Assembly: GCF_000003605.2 (NCBI RefSeq)
Contig: NW_003124382.1
Coordinates: 1-12,236 of the forward strand
Direction: 5' to 3'
Length of the DNA: 12,236 nucleotides
DNA from: Saccoglossus kowalevskii
Taxonomy: Eukaryota > Hemichordata > Enteropneusta > Harrimaniidae
The notes beneath the pieces were generated by a model, which was given only the letters and a program-made list of their open reading frames with translations, was not told the origin of the DNA and ran no database searches. Positions within the stretch are counted from its first letter, which is position 1; each line of letters begins with the position of its first letter. A program made the position numbers and the translations under genes. Shown piece by piece: positions 1 to 6,783 of the stretch.

Positions 1-218
1 CAACTCATGATTGGTACTCGTTCAGTGTTAGGAAATTCTCCTCACGCTGGTGGATGATATGCAAGTAAATCGGAACATGCTATCATTATAAAAATAAAAA
101 TTACCTGGAAATTTGAGTATCACTGTGTCGTCGAAACTTATGACACTTAATATTGATCGTAATAATATCCACACAGTGTACCGAGAGGTCGAAACGAAAG
201 GTCAAAGTTCGACACCAG

Positions 219-292
219 GGCGCCATGGCTTAGTTGGTTAAAGCGCCAGTCAAGTAAACAGGAGATCCTGAGTTCGAATTTCAGTGGTGCCT
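219..292 (+). pseudogene. Copy 1: tRNA-Thr-like, U33A and mismatched anticodon stem
   Basis: Full-length 74-nt copy with anticodon AGT at 253-255, but three positions are damaged. The near-invariant U33 before the anticodon is A (252). Position 29 is A, giving an A29:A41 mismatch in the anticodon stem. C61 is T, turning the conserved G53-C61 pair of the T arm and B box into a wobble. The sequence just upstream (GACACCAG) also differs from the usual GTGACCAG. The same haplotype recurs in copies 3 and 32. A T run (292-297) follows. Probably not functional in translation. Confidence 0.8.
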
Positions 293-563
293 TTTTTATT
301 TAGGTGCTTCACCGAACAATTCCTTGTTTGATAATTACATTATTGACACTCATGATTGGTACTCGTCCAGGGTTGGGAAATTCTCTTTAGGCTGGTGGAT
401 GATATGCAAGTAAATCGGAACATGATATCATTTTAAAAATAAAAATAACCTGGCAATTGAAATGTCACTGTGTCGATGAAACTTATGACACTAATTATGG
501 ATCGTAATCATGTCCATACAGTGCACCGAGAGGTCGAAACGAAAGGTCAAAGTTCGTGACCAG

Positions 564-637
564 GGCGCCATGGGTTAGTTGGTTAAAGCGCCTGTCTAGT
601 AAACAGGAGATCCTGAGTTCGAATCTCAGTGGTGCCT
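564..637 (+). tRNA. Copy 2: tRNA-Thr(AGT) with C11G in the D stem
   Basis: Complete cloverleaf with anticodon AGT (598-600), standard anticodon and T arms, G4:U69 in the acceptor stem and a T-run terminator. The single defect is G at position 11, which gives a G11:G24 mismatch in the D stem and changes the A box to TGGGTTAGTTGG. The effect on transcription or folding is uncertain. Copy 31 has the same change and the same downstream spacer variant (CTTCAGTGAAC). Confidence 0.72.
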
Positions 638-902
638 TTTTTATTTAGGTGCTTCAGTGAACAATTCCTTGTTTGATAATTACATTATTGACACTCATGA
701 TTGGTTCAGGGTTGGGAAATTCTCTTCAGGCTGGTGGATGATATGCAAGTAAATCGGAACATGCTATCATTATAAAAATAAAAATTACCTGGAAATTTGA
801 GTTTCACTGTGTCGTCGAAACTTATGACACTTAATATTGATCGTAATAATATCCACACAGTGTACCGAGAGGTCGAAACGAAAGGTCAAAGTTCGACACC
901 AG

Positions 903-976
903 GGCGCCATGGCTTAGTTGGTTAAAGCGCCAGTCAAGTAAACAGGAGATCCTGAGTTCGAATTTCAGTGGTGCCT
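903..976 (+). pseudogene. Copy 3: tRNA-Thr-like, same haplotype as copy 1
   Basis: Carries U33A (anticodon AGT at 937-939), the A29:A41 mismatch and C61T, exactly as copy 1, with the same altered upstream GACACCAG. Together with copy 4 it repeats the copy 1 / copy 2 alternation, suggesting a two-unit duplication of about 684 bp. Terminator T run at 976-981. Probably a non-functional copy. Confidence 0.8.
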
Positions 977-1247
977 TTTTTATTTAGGTGCTTCACCGAA
1001 CAATTCCTTGTTTGATAATTACATTATTGACACTCATGATTAGTACTCGTCCAGGGTTGGGAAATTCTCTTTAGGCTGGTGGATGATATGCAAGTAAATC
1101 GGAACATGATATCATTTTAAAAATAAAAATAACCTGGCAATTGAAATGTCACTGTGTCGATGAAACTTATGACACTAATTATGGATCGTAATCATGTCCA
1201 TACAGTGCACCGAGAGGTCGAAACGAAAGGTCAAATTTCGTGACCAG

Positions 1248-1321
1248 GGCGCCATGGGTTAGTTGGTTAAAGCGCCTGTCTAGTAAACAGGAGATCCTGA
1301 GTTCGAATTTCAGTGTTGCCT
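1248..1321 (+). pseudogene. Copy 4: tRNA-Thr-like with D-, T- and acceptor-stem lesions
   Basis: Anticodon AGT (1282-1284) is intact, but C11G breaks a D-stem pair and alters the A box, C61T weakens the T stem and B box, and G68T gives a C5:U68 mismatch in the acceptor stem. Copy 33 has the identical set. It is followed by the short spacer class (13 bp missing). With three stems hit, likely inactive. Confidence 0.8.
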
Positions 1322-1579
1322 TTTTTATTTAGGTGCTTCACCGAACAATTCCTTGTTTGATAATTACATTATTTGTACTCGTCCAGGGTTGGGAAATTCT
1401 CTTTAGGCTGGTGGATGATATGCAAGTAAATCGGAACATGCTATCATTTTAAAAATAAAAATAACCTGGAAATTGAAATATCACTGTGTCGATGAAACTT
1501 ACGACACTTATTATGGATCGTAATAATGTCCATACAGTGTACCGAGATTTCGAAACGAAAGGTCAAAGTTCGTGACCAG

Positions 1580-1653
1580 GGCGCCATGGCTTAGTTGGTA
1601 AAAGCGCCAGTCTAGTAAACAGGAGATCCTGAGTTTGAATCTCAGTGGTGCCT
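1580..1653 (+). pseudogene. Copy 5: tRNA-Thr-like with C56T in the T loop
   Basis: Anticodon AGT (1614-1616) and U33 are present. C56 of the T loop is T, which removes the G19-C56 tertiary pair and hits the core of the B box (AGTTTGAATCT). An A29:A41 mismatch weakens the anticodon stem, and position 20a in the D loop is A instead of T. The upstream flank reads GAGATTTCG instead of GAGAGGTCG. Copy 34 shares all of these. Probably poorly transcribed. Confidence 0.78.
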
Positions 1654-1924
1654 TTTTTATTTAGGTGCTTCACCGAACAATTCCTTGTTTGATAATTACA
1701 TTATTGACACTCATGATTGGTACTCGTCCAGGGTTGGGAAATTTACTTTAGGCAGGTGGATGATATGCAAGTAAATCGGAACATGCTATCATTTTAAAAA
1801 TAAAAATAACCTGACAATTGAAATGTCACTGTGTCGATGAAACTTATGACACTTATTATGGATCGTAATCATGTCCATACAGTGCACCGAGAGGTCGAAA
1901 CGAAAGGTCAAATTTCGTGACCAG

Positions 1925-1998
1925 GGCGCCATGGCTTAGTTGGTTAAAGCGCCTGTCTAGTAAACAGGAGATCCTGATTTCGACTCTCAGTGGTGCCT
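1925..1998 (+). pseudogene. Copy 6: tRNA-Thr-like with G53T in the T stem
   Basis: Acceptor, D and anticodon arms match the consensus (AGT at 1959-1961). G53, normally invariant and part of the B box, is T, so T53 faces C61 and the B box reads ATTTCGACTCT. The downstream spacer has TACTTCACC and ACAAATCC variants. Copies 29 and 30 carry the same mutation and spacer marks. Transcription is likely reduced. Confidence 0.7.
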
Positions 1999-2269
1999 TT
2001 TTTATTTAGGTACTTCACCGAACAAATCCTTGTTTGATAATTACATTATTGACACTCATGATTGGTACTCGTCCAGGGTTGGGAAATTCTCTTTAGGCTG
2101 GGGGATGATATGCAAGTAAATCGGAACATGCTATCATTTTAAAAATAAAAATAACCTGGCAATTGAAATATCACTGTGTCGATGAAACTTATGACACTTA
2201 TTATGGATCGTAATCATGTCCATAAAGTGCACCGAGAGGTCGAAACGATAGGTCAAAGTTCGTGACCAG

Positions 2270-2343
2270 GGCGCCATGGCTTTGTTTGTTAAAGCGCCTG
2301 TCTAGTAAACAGGAGATCCTGAGTTCAACTCTCAATGGTGCCT
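2270..2343 (+). pseudogene. Copy 7: tRNA-Thr-like, multiply mutated
   Basis: Anticodon AGT (2304-2306) is kept. A14 is T and G18 is T, removing two conserved D-loop tertiary contacts and weakening the A box (TGGCTTTGTTTG). G65 is A, giving a C49:A65 mismatch, and G57 is A. The terminator is shortened to four T (2343-2346) including the discriminator base. Probably a decayed copy. Confidence 0.8.
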
Positions 2344-2346
2344 TTT
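2343..2346 (+). terminator. Minimal T4 pol III terminator of copy 7
   Basis: Most copies have six T starting at the discriminator position. Here the run is only TTTT before ATATTTA, close to the minimum for RNA polymerase III release, so some read-through into the spacer is expected if this copy is transcribed. Confidence 0.55.
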
Positions 2347-2614
2347 ATATTTAGGTGCTTCACCGAACAATTCCTTGTTTGATAATTACATTATTGACAC
2401 TCATGATTGGTACTCGTTCAGTGTTAGGAAATTCTCATCAGGCTGGTGGATGATATGCAAGTAAATCGGAACATGCTATCATTATAAAAATAAAAATTAC
2501 CTGGAAATTTGAGTATCACTGTGTCGTCGAAACTTATGACACTTAATATTGATCGTAATAATGTCCACACAGTGTACCGAGTGGTCGAAACGATAGGTCA
2601 AAGTTCGTGACCAG

Positions 2615-2688
2615 GGCGCCATGGCTTAGTTGGTTAAAGCGCCTGTCTAGTAAACAGGAGATCCTGAGTTCGACTCTCAGTGGTGCCT
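2615..2688 (+). tRNA. Copy 8: intact tRNA-Thr(AGT)
   Basis: All four stems pair: acceptor GGCGCCA with TGGTGCC (one G4:U69 wobble), D stem GCTT/AAGC, anticodon stem CCTGT/ACAGG, T stem CTGAG/CTCAG. Anticodon AGT at 2649-2651 is flanked by U33 and A37. The T loop has C at position 59, a marker shared with the later copies 10, 11, 12, 15, 16, 18 and 35. Termination is by a T5 run one base after the discriminator (CTATTTTTA) rather than directly at it. One of the best candidates for a working gene in the window. Confidence 0.93.
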
Positions 2689-2689
2689 A

Positions 2690-2694
2690 TTTTT
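2690..2694 (+). terminator. T5 pol III terminator, spaced subtype
   Basis: Five T preceded by CCTA. This subtype, with an A separating the discriminator T from the T run, follows copies 8, 10, 12, 14, 15, 18 and 35. It would give a trailer one base longer than in the T6 subtype. Confidence 0.75.
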
Positions 2695-2947
2695 ATTTAG
2701 GGGCTTCACCGAACAATTCCTTGTTTGATAATTACATTATTTGTACTCGTCCAGGGTTGGGAAATTCTCTTCAGACTGGTGGATGATATGCAAGTAAATC
2801 GGAACATGCTATCATTATAAAAATAAAAATTACCTGGAAATTGGAATATCACTGTATCGATGAAACGTATGACAGTTAATATAGATCGTAATAATATCCA
2901 CACATTGTACAGAGAGGTAGAAACGAAAGGTCAAAATTCGTGACCAG

Positions 2948-3021
2948 GGCGCCATGGCTTAGTTGGTTAAAGCGCCTGTCTAGTTAACAGGACATCCTGA
3001 GTTCGAATCTCAGTGGTGCCT
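2948..3021 (+). tRNA. Copy 9: tRNA-Thr(AGT) variant with A37U
   Basis: Stems pair normally and the anticodon is AGT (2982-2984), but the base 3' of the anticodon is T rather than A, so the loop reads CTAGTTA. In threonine tRNAs A37 carries t6A, so this copy lacks that modification site. The variable region also has G45C. Copies 14, 23 and 25 share A37U. Terminator T6 is present. It could be transcribed, but decoding would be impaired. Confidence 0.72.
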
Positions 3022-3292
3022 TTTTTATTTAGGTGCTTCACCGAACAATTCCTTGTTTGATAATTACATTATTGACACTCATGATTGGTACTCGTCCAGT
3101 GTTAGAAAATTCTCCTCAGGCTGGTGGATGATATGCAAGTAAATCGGAACATGCTATCATTATAAAAATAAAAATTACCTGGAAATTTGAATATCACTGT
3201 GTCGATGAAACGTATGACACTTAATATGGATTGTAATAATGTCCATGCAGTGTACCGAGAGGTCGAAACGAAAGGTCAAAGTTCGTGACCAG

Positions 3293-3366
3293 GGTGCCAT
3301 GGCTTAGTTGGTTAAAGCGCCTGTCTAGTAAACAGGAGATCTTGAGTTCGACCCTCAGTGGTGCTT
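3293..3366 (+). tRNA. Copy 10: tRNA-Thr(AGT) with wobble-rich acceptor stem
   Basis: Anticodon AGT (3327-3329), U33 and A37 are intact. The acceptor stem reads GGTGCCA with TGGTGCT: G1:U72, U3:G70 and G4:U69 are all wobbles, leaving a weak stem. T49:G65 and C60 in the T arm are further changes. The discriminator is T and a T5 terminator lies at 3368-3372. Function is doubtful, though no pair is fully broken. Confidence 0.7.
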
Positions 3367-3638
3367 ATTTTTATTTAGGTGCTTCACCGAACAATTTCTT
3401 GTTTGATAATTACATTATTTACACTCATGATTGGTACTCGCCCAGGGTTGGGAAATTCTCCTTAGGCTGGTGGATGATATGCAAGTAAATCGGAACATGC
3501 TATCATTTTAAAAATAAAAATAGCCAGGAAATTGAAATATCACTGTGTCGATGAAACTTATGACACTTATTATGGATCGTAATAATGTCCATGTAGTGCA
3601 CCGAGAGGTCGAAACGAAAGGTCAAAGATCGTGACTAG

Positions 3639-3712
3639 GGTGCCATGGCTTAGTTGGTTAAAGCGCCTGTCTAGTAAACAGGAGATCCTGAGTTCGACTC
3701 TCAGTGGTGCCT
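3639..3712 (+). tRNA. Copy 11: well-formed tRNA-Thr(AGT) without adjacent terminator
   Basis: Every stem pairs, with tandem wobbles U3:G70 and G4:U69 in the acceptor stem. Anticodon AGT is at 3673-3675, and the A and B boxes match the array consensus. What follows is CTATATTTATTTAGG: the usual T run is broken to T3, too short for pol III. The next T4 on this strand is at 3839-3842, so the primary transcript would carry a trailer of roughly 130 nt. Copy 16 has the same feature. Confidence 0.85.
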
Positions 3713-3838
3713 ATATTTATTTAGGTGCTTCACCGAACAATTCCTTGTTTGATAATTACATTATTTGTACTCGTCCAGGGTTGGGAAATTCTCTTTAGAC
3801 TGGTGGATGATATGCAAGTAAATCGGAACATGCTATCA

Positions 3839-3842
3839 TTTT
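3839..3842 (+). terminator. Fallback T4 downstream of copy 11
   Basis: This is the first run of four T after copy 11, in the ATCATTTTAAAA tract of the spacer. It is a weak site and is proposed only because no nearer run exists. Confidence 0.35.
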
Positions 3843-3971
3843 AAAAATAAAAATAACCTGGAAATTGAAATATCACTGTGTCGATGAAATTTATGACACT
3901 TAATATGGATCGTAATAATGTCCATGCAGTGTACTGAGAGGTCGAAACGAAAGGTCAAAGTTCGTGACTAG

Positions 3972-4045
3972 GGTGCCATGGCTTAGTTGGTTAAAGCGCC
4001 TCTCTAGTAAACAGGAGATCCTGAGTTCGACTCTCAGTGGTGCCT
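3972..4045 (+). tRNA. Copy 12: tRNA-Thr(AGT) with C30:C40 mismatch
   Basis: Anticodon AGT (4006-4008) and loop are normal, but the anticodon stem reads CCTCT against ACAGG, giving a C30:C40 mismatch found in no other copy here. The acceptor stem has U3:G70 and G4:U69. A T5 terminator lies at 4047-4051. Private lesion, hence probably recent; activity uncertain. Confidence 0.7.
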
Positions 4046-4324
4046 ATTTTTATTTAGGTGCTTCACCGAACAATTCCTTGTTTGATAATTACATTATTGA
4101 CACTCATGATTGGTACTCGCCCAGGGTTGGGAAATTCTCCTTAGGCTGGTGGATGATATGCAAGTAAATTGGAACATGCTATCATTTTAAAAATAAAAAT
4201 AGCCTGGAAATTGAAATATCACTGTGTCGATGTAACTTATGACACTTATTATGGATCGTAATAATGTCCATACAGTGCACCGAGAGGTCGAAATGAAAGG
4301 TCAAAGTTCGTGACCAGGGCGCCA

Positions 4325-4336
4325 TGGCTTAGTTGG
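4325..4336 (+). promoter_or_regulatory. A box of copy 13 (representative)
   Basis: TGGCTTAGTTGG, within the D arm, is a good match to the pol III A-box pattern TRGYNNARNNGG bound by TFIIIC. It starts 7 nt after the mature 5' end in every copy. Copies 2, 4, 31 and 33 (C to G at the fourth base), 7 and 24 (A14T), 7 and 18 (G18T) and 22 and 27 (G19A) depart from it. Confidence 0.85.
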
Positions 4337-4369
4337 TTAAAGCGCCTGTCTAGTAAACAGGAGATCCTG

Positions 4370-4380
4370 AGTTCGAATCT
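4370..4380 (+). promoter_or_regulatory. B box of copy 13 (representative)
   Basis: AGTTCGAATCT in the T arm corresponds to the TFIIIC B box GGTTCGANTCC. The first and last bases differ together (A52-U62 in place of G52-C62), so the stem is kept while the promoter match is slightly weaker than usual. Nearly all copies share this. Further B-box damage is seen in copies 5, 6, 19, 28, 29, 30 and 34. Confidence 0.8.
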
Positions 4381-4390
4381 CAGTGGTGCC

Positions 4391-4396
4391 TTTTTT
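4391..4396 (+). terminator. T6 pol III terminator of copy 13 (representative)
   Basis: Six T starting at the discriminator position, followed by ATTTAGG. This is the most common terminator subtype in the array, and its position leaves almost no 3' trailer to remove. Confidence 0.85.
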
Positions 4397-4649
4397 ATTT
4401 AGGTGCTTCACCGAACAATTCCTTGTTTGATAATTACATTATTTGTACTCGTCCAGGGTTGGGAAATTCTCTTCAGGGTGTTGGATGATATGCAAGTAAA
4501 TCGGAACATGCTATCATTATAAAAATAAAAATTACCTGGAAATTGGAATATCACTGTGTCGATGAAACGTATGACAGTTAATATGGATCGCAATAATATC
4601 CACACAGTGTACAGAGAGGTAGAAACGAAAGGTCAAAATTCGTGACCAG

Positions 4650-4723
4650 GGCGCCATGGCTTAGTTGGTTAAAGCGCCTGTCTAGTTAACAGGAGATCCT
4701 GAGTTCGACTTTCAGTGGTGCCT
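4650..4723 (+). tRNA. Copy 14: tRNA-Thr(AGT) variant with A37U and C61T
   Basis: Anticodon AGT (4684-4686) is followed by T instead of A37, removing the t6A site. C61T makes the conserved G53-C61 pair a wobble and weakens the B box. Other stems pair, and T5 follows at 4725-4729. By its upstream spacer it is the counterpart of copy 9 in a block repeated at 1702 bp. Probably of low activity. Confidence 0.65.
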
Positions 4724-4995
4724 ATTTTTATTTAGGTGCTTCACCGAACAATTCCTTGTTTGATAATTACATTATTTACACTCATGATTGGTACTCGTCC
4801 AGTGTTAGAAAATACTCCTCAGGCTGGTGGATGATATGCAAGTAAATCGGAACATGCTATCATTATAAAAATAAAAATTACCTGGAAATTTGAATATCAC
4901 TGTGTCGATGAAACGTATGACACTTAATATGGATTGTAATAATGTCCATGCAGTGTACCGAGAGGTCGAAACGAAAGGTCAAAGTTCGTGACCAG

Positions 4996-5069
4996 GGTGC
5001 CATGGCTTAGTTGGTTAAAGCGCCTGTCTAGTAAACAGGAGATCCTGAGTTCGACTCTCAGTGGTGCCT
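4996..5069 (+). tRNA. Copy 15: well-formed tRNA-Thr(AGT), U3:G70 subtype
   Basis: All stems pair. The only departures from copy 13 are C3T (U3:G70 next to G4:U69) and C59 in the T loop. Anticodon AGT at 5030-5032 with U33 and A37. T5 terminator at 5071-5075. Same subtype as copies 11, 16 and 35. Likely functional, unless the tandem wobbles in the acceptor stem matter for ThrRS. Confidence 0.88.
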
Positions 5070-5341
5070 ATTTTTATTTAGGTGCTTCACCGAACAATTC
5101 CTTGTTTGATAATTATATTATTTACACTCATGATTGATACTCGCCCAGGGTTGGGAAATTCTCCTTAGGCTGGTGGATGATATGCAAGTAAATCGGAACA
5201 TGCTATCATTTTAAAAATAAAAATAGCCAGGAAATTGAAATATCACTGTGTCGATGAAACTTATGACACTTATTATGGATCGTAATAATGTCCATGCAGT
5301 GCACCGAGAGGTCGAAACGAAAGGTCAAATTTTGTGACTAG

Positions 5342-5415
5342 GGTGCCATGGCTTAGTTGGTTAAAGCGCCTGTCTAGTAAACAGGAGATCCTGAGTTCGA
5401 CTCTCAGTGGTGCCT
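5342..5415 (+). tRNA. Copy 16: well-formed tRNA-Thr(AGT) without adjacent terminator
   Basis: Body identical to copy 15 (anticodon AGT at 5376-5378), but followed by CTATATTTATTTAGG with no run of four T. The nearest T4 is at 5542-5545, about 127 nt downstream, so an extended precursor is predicted. It is the partner of copy 11 in the 1.70-kb duplication, so the terminator loss predates that duplication. Confidence 0.85.
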
Positions 5416-5541
5416 ATATTTATTTAGGTGCTTCACCGAACAATTCCTTGTTTGATAATTACATTATTTGTACTCGTCCAGGGTTGGGAAATTCTCTTTA
5501 GGCTGGTGGATGATATGCAAGTAAATCGGAACATGCTATCA

Positions 5542-5545
5542 TTTT
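5542..5545 (+). terminator. Fallback T4 downstream of copy 16
   Basis: First run of four T after copy 16, at the same relative place as the run after copy 11. Termination here is inferred only from the lack of any closer T4. Confidence 0.35.
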
Positions 5546-5674
5546 AAAAATAAAAATAACCAGGAAATTGAAATATCACTGTGTCGATGAAACTTAAGAC
5601 ACTTATTATGGATCGTAATAATGTCCATACAGTGCACCGAGAGGTCGAAACGAAAGGTCAAAATTTGTGACCAG

Positions 5675-5748
5675 GGCGCCATGGCTTAGTTGGTTAAAGC
5701 GCCTGTCTAGTAAACAGGAGATCCTGAGTTCGAATCTCAGAGGTGCCT
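5675..5748 (+). tRNA. Copy 17: tRNA-Thr(AGT) with A7:A66 mismatch
   Basis: Consensus body with anticodon AGT (5709-5711), C3 and G4:U69. T66 is A, so the last acceptor pair next to the junction is A7:A66. The downstream spacer has two private marks, TTGTATGAT and ATTTCATT, which reappear after copy 34. T6 terminator present. The mismatch may be tolerated. Confidence 0.75.
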
Positions 5749-6019
5749 TTTTTATTTAGGTGCTTCACCGAACAATTCCTTGTATGATAATTTCATTATT
5801 GACACTCATGATTGGTACTCGTCCAGTGTTAGAAAATTCTCCTCAGGCTGGTGGATGATATGCAAGTAAATCGGAACATGCTATCATTATAAAAATAAAA
5901 ATTACCTGGAAATTTGAATATTACTGTGTCGATGAAACGTATGACACTTAATATGGATCGTAATAATGTCCATGCAGTGTACTGAGAGGTCGAAACGAAA
6001 GGTCAAAGTTCGTGACCAG

Positions 6020-6092
6020 GGTGCCATGGCTTAGTTTGTTAAAGCGCCTGTCTAGTAAACAGGAGATCCTGAGTTCGACTCTCAGTGTGCCT
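6020..6092 (+). pseudogene. Copy 18: tRNA-Thr-like, 73 nt, acceptor-stem deletion
   Basis: The 3' acceptor strand reads TGTGCC, one G short, so it cannot pair in register with GGTGCCA. G18 in the D loop is also T. Anticodon AGT (6054-6056) and T arm are normal, and T5 follows at 6094-6098. Copy 35, its near twin 5777 bp away, lacks both lesions. Probably inactive. Confidence 0.8.
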
Positions 6093-6364
6093 ATTTTTAT
6101 TTAGGTGCTTCACCGAACAATTCCTTGTTTGATAATTACATTATTGACACTCATGATTGGTACTCGTCTAGGGTTTGGAAATTCTCTTTAGGCTGGTGGA
6201 TGATATGCAAGTAAATCGGTACATGCTATTATTTTAAAAATAAAAATAACCTGGAAATTGAAATATCACTGTGTCGATGAAACTTAAGACACTTATTATG
6301 GATCGTAATAATGTCCATACAGTGCACCGAGAGGTCGAAACGAAAGGTCAAAGGAAGTGACCAG

Positions 6365-6438
6365 GGCGCTATGGCTTAGTTGGTTAAAGCGCCTGTCTAG
6401 TAAACAGGAGATCCTGGGTTCCAATCTCAGTGGTGCCT
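6365..6438 (+). pseudogene. Copy 19: tRNA-Thr-like with G57C in the B box
   Basis: Anticodon AGT (6399-6401). The T loop reads TTCCAAT: G57, a B-box core base, is C. C6T gives a U6:G67 wobble, and A52G gives a G52:U62 wobble. The upstream flank is AAAGGAAGTGACC, a spacer subtype shared with copy 26 and, in variant form, copy 24. Terminator T6. Probably weakly expressed at best. Confidence 0.72.
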
Positions 6439-6549
6439 TTTTTATTTAGGTGCTTCACCGAACAATTCCTTGTTTGATAATTACATTATTGACACTCATG
6501 ATTGGTACTCGTCCAGGGTTGGGAAATTCTCTTTAGGCTGGTGGATGAT

Positions 6550-6557
6550 ATGCAAAT
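6550..6557. other. Exact octamer ATGCAAAT in spacer before copy 20
   Basis: Nearly all spacers read ATGCAAGT here. A single G to A change creates ATGCAAAT, the sequence bound by POU/Oct factors. The same change is in the spacer before copy 23 (7554-7561). It lies about 150 bp upstream of the tRNA. No function is claimed. Confidence 0.3.
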
Positions 6558-6709
6558 AAATCGGAACCTGCTATCATTTTAAAAATAAAAATAACCTGGC
6601 AATTGAAATATCACTGTGTCGATGAAACGTATGACACTTAATATGGATCGTAATAATGTCCACACAGTGTACCGAGAGGTAGAAACGAAAGGTCAAAATT
6701 CGTGACCAG

Positions 6710-6783
6710 GGTGCCATGGCTTAGTTGGTTAAAGCGCCTGTCTAGTAAACAGGAGATCCTGAGTTCGAATCTCAGTGGCGCCT
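6710..6783 (+). tRNA. Copy 20: tRNA-Thr(AGT) with G4-C69 in place of G4:U69
   Basis: Complete cloverleaf with anticodon AGT (6744-6746). C3T gives U3:G70, while T69 is C, so position 4-69 becomes a Watson-Crick G-C. This is the only full-length copy in the window with C69, so it alone lacks the animal-type G4:U69 wobble. T6 terminator present. Likely a working gene with a distinct acceptor stem. Confidence 0.87.

Larger units (their letters stand above)
564..1645 (+). repeat. Higher-order block B, first copy (copies 2-5)
   Basis: Four consecutive units, each with a private set of tRNA mutations, reappear in the same order at 10429-11516. The offset changes from 9865 to 9871 because the spacer after copy 2 lacks 6 bp (GGTTCAGG where the other copy has GGTACTCGTTCAGG). 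Confidence 0.85.
2703..3880 (+). repeat. Higher-order block A, first copy (units 9-12)
   Basis: This stretch matches 4405-5583 at an offset of 1702-1703 bp, unit by unit. Copies 9 and 14 share A37U, copies 10 and 15 share the upstream AGTGTTAGAAAAT spacer, and copies 11 and 16 share the missing terminator followed by a short spacer. The similarity fades before copy 12, whose tRNA differs from copy 17. Boundaries are approximate. Confidence 0.75.
4318..4391 (+). tRNA. Copy 13: intact tRNA-Thr(AGT), reference copy
   Basis: This copy matches the array consensus throughout and is the best model for the family. In order: acceptor GGCGCCA, TG, D arm with stem GCTT/AAGC and a nine-base loop AGTTGGTTA, G26, anticodon stem CCTGT/ACAGG around CTAGTAA (anticodon AGT at 4352-4354), variable region AGATC, T stem CTGAG/CTCAG around TTCGAAT, acceptor TGGTGCC and discriminator T. 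U33, A37, G18-G19, G53-C61, T54-T55-C56 and A58 are all present. The product would accept threonine in the cytosol and, with A34 deaminated to inosine, read ACU, ACC and ACA. There is no intron and no encoded CCA, as expected for a eukaryotic nuclear gene. The G4:U69 wobble is the animal-type threonine signature. Flanked by copies 12 and 14 in the same orientation. Confidence 0.95.
4405..5583 (+). repeat. Higher-order block A, second copy (units 14-17)
   Basis: Counterpart of 2703-3880. Differences are scattered single bases, such as C61T in copy 14 and an AAATACTCC spacer variant before copy 15, so the duplication is recent but not brand new. Confidence 0.75.

Noticed and set aside
1-12. Array boundary at the window start (CAACTCATG in place of GACACTCATG)
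   Set aside because: The following bases match the spacer fully, so the window simply starts inside a unit.
219-292. Shifted anticodon in the U33A copies
   Set aside because: The seven-base loop CAAGTAA keeps AGT in the normal place; no alternative pairing shifts the register.
2706-2903. Recurring - strand open frames of 65 codons (also 4408-4605)
   Set aside because: They lie in the spacer of two duplicated units (offset 1702 bp). Most other units interrupt the frame, so they are chance frames in repeated DNA.
3285-3488. Recurring short + strand open frames of 63-67 codons (also 3964-4167, 9300-9491, 11789-11992)
   Set aside because: Each runs through the tRNA body and into the spacer. 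Similarity between them only reflects the repeated unit, many units break the frame, and there is no sign of protein-level conservation.
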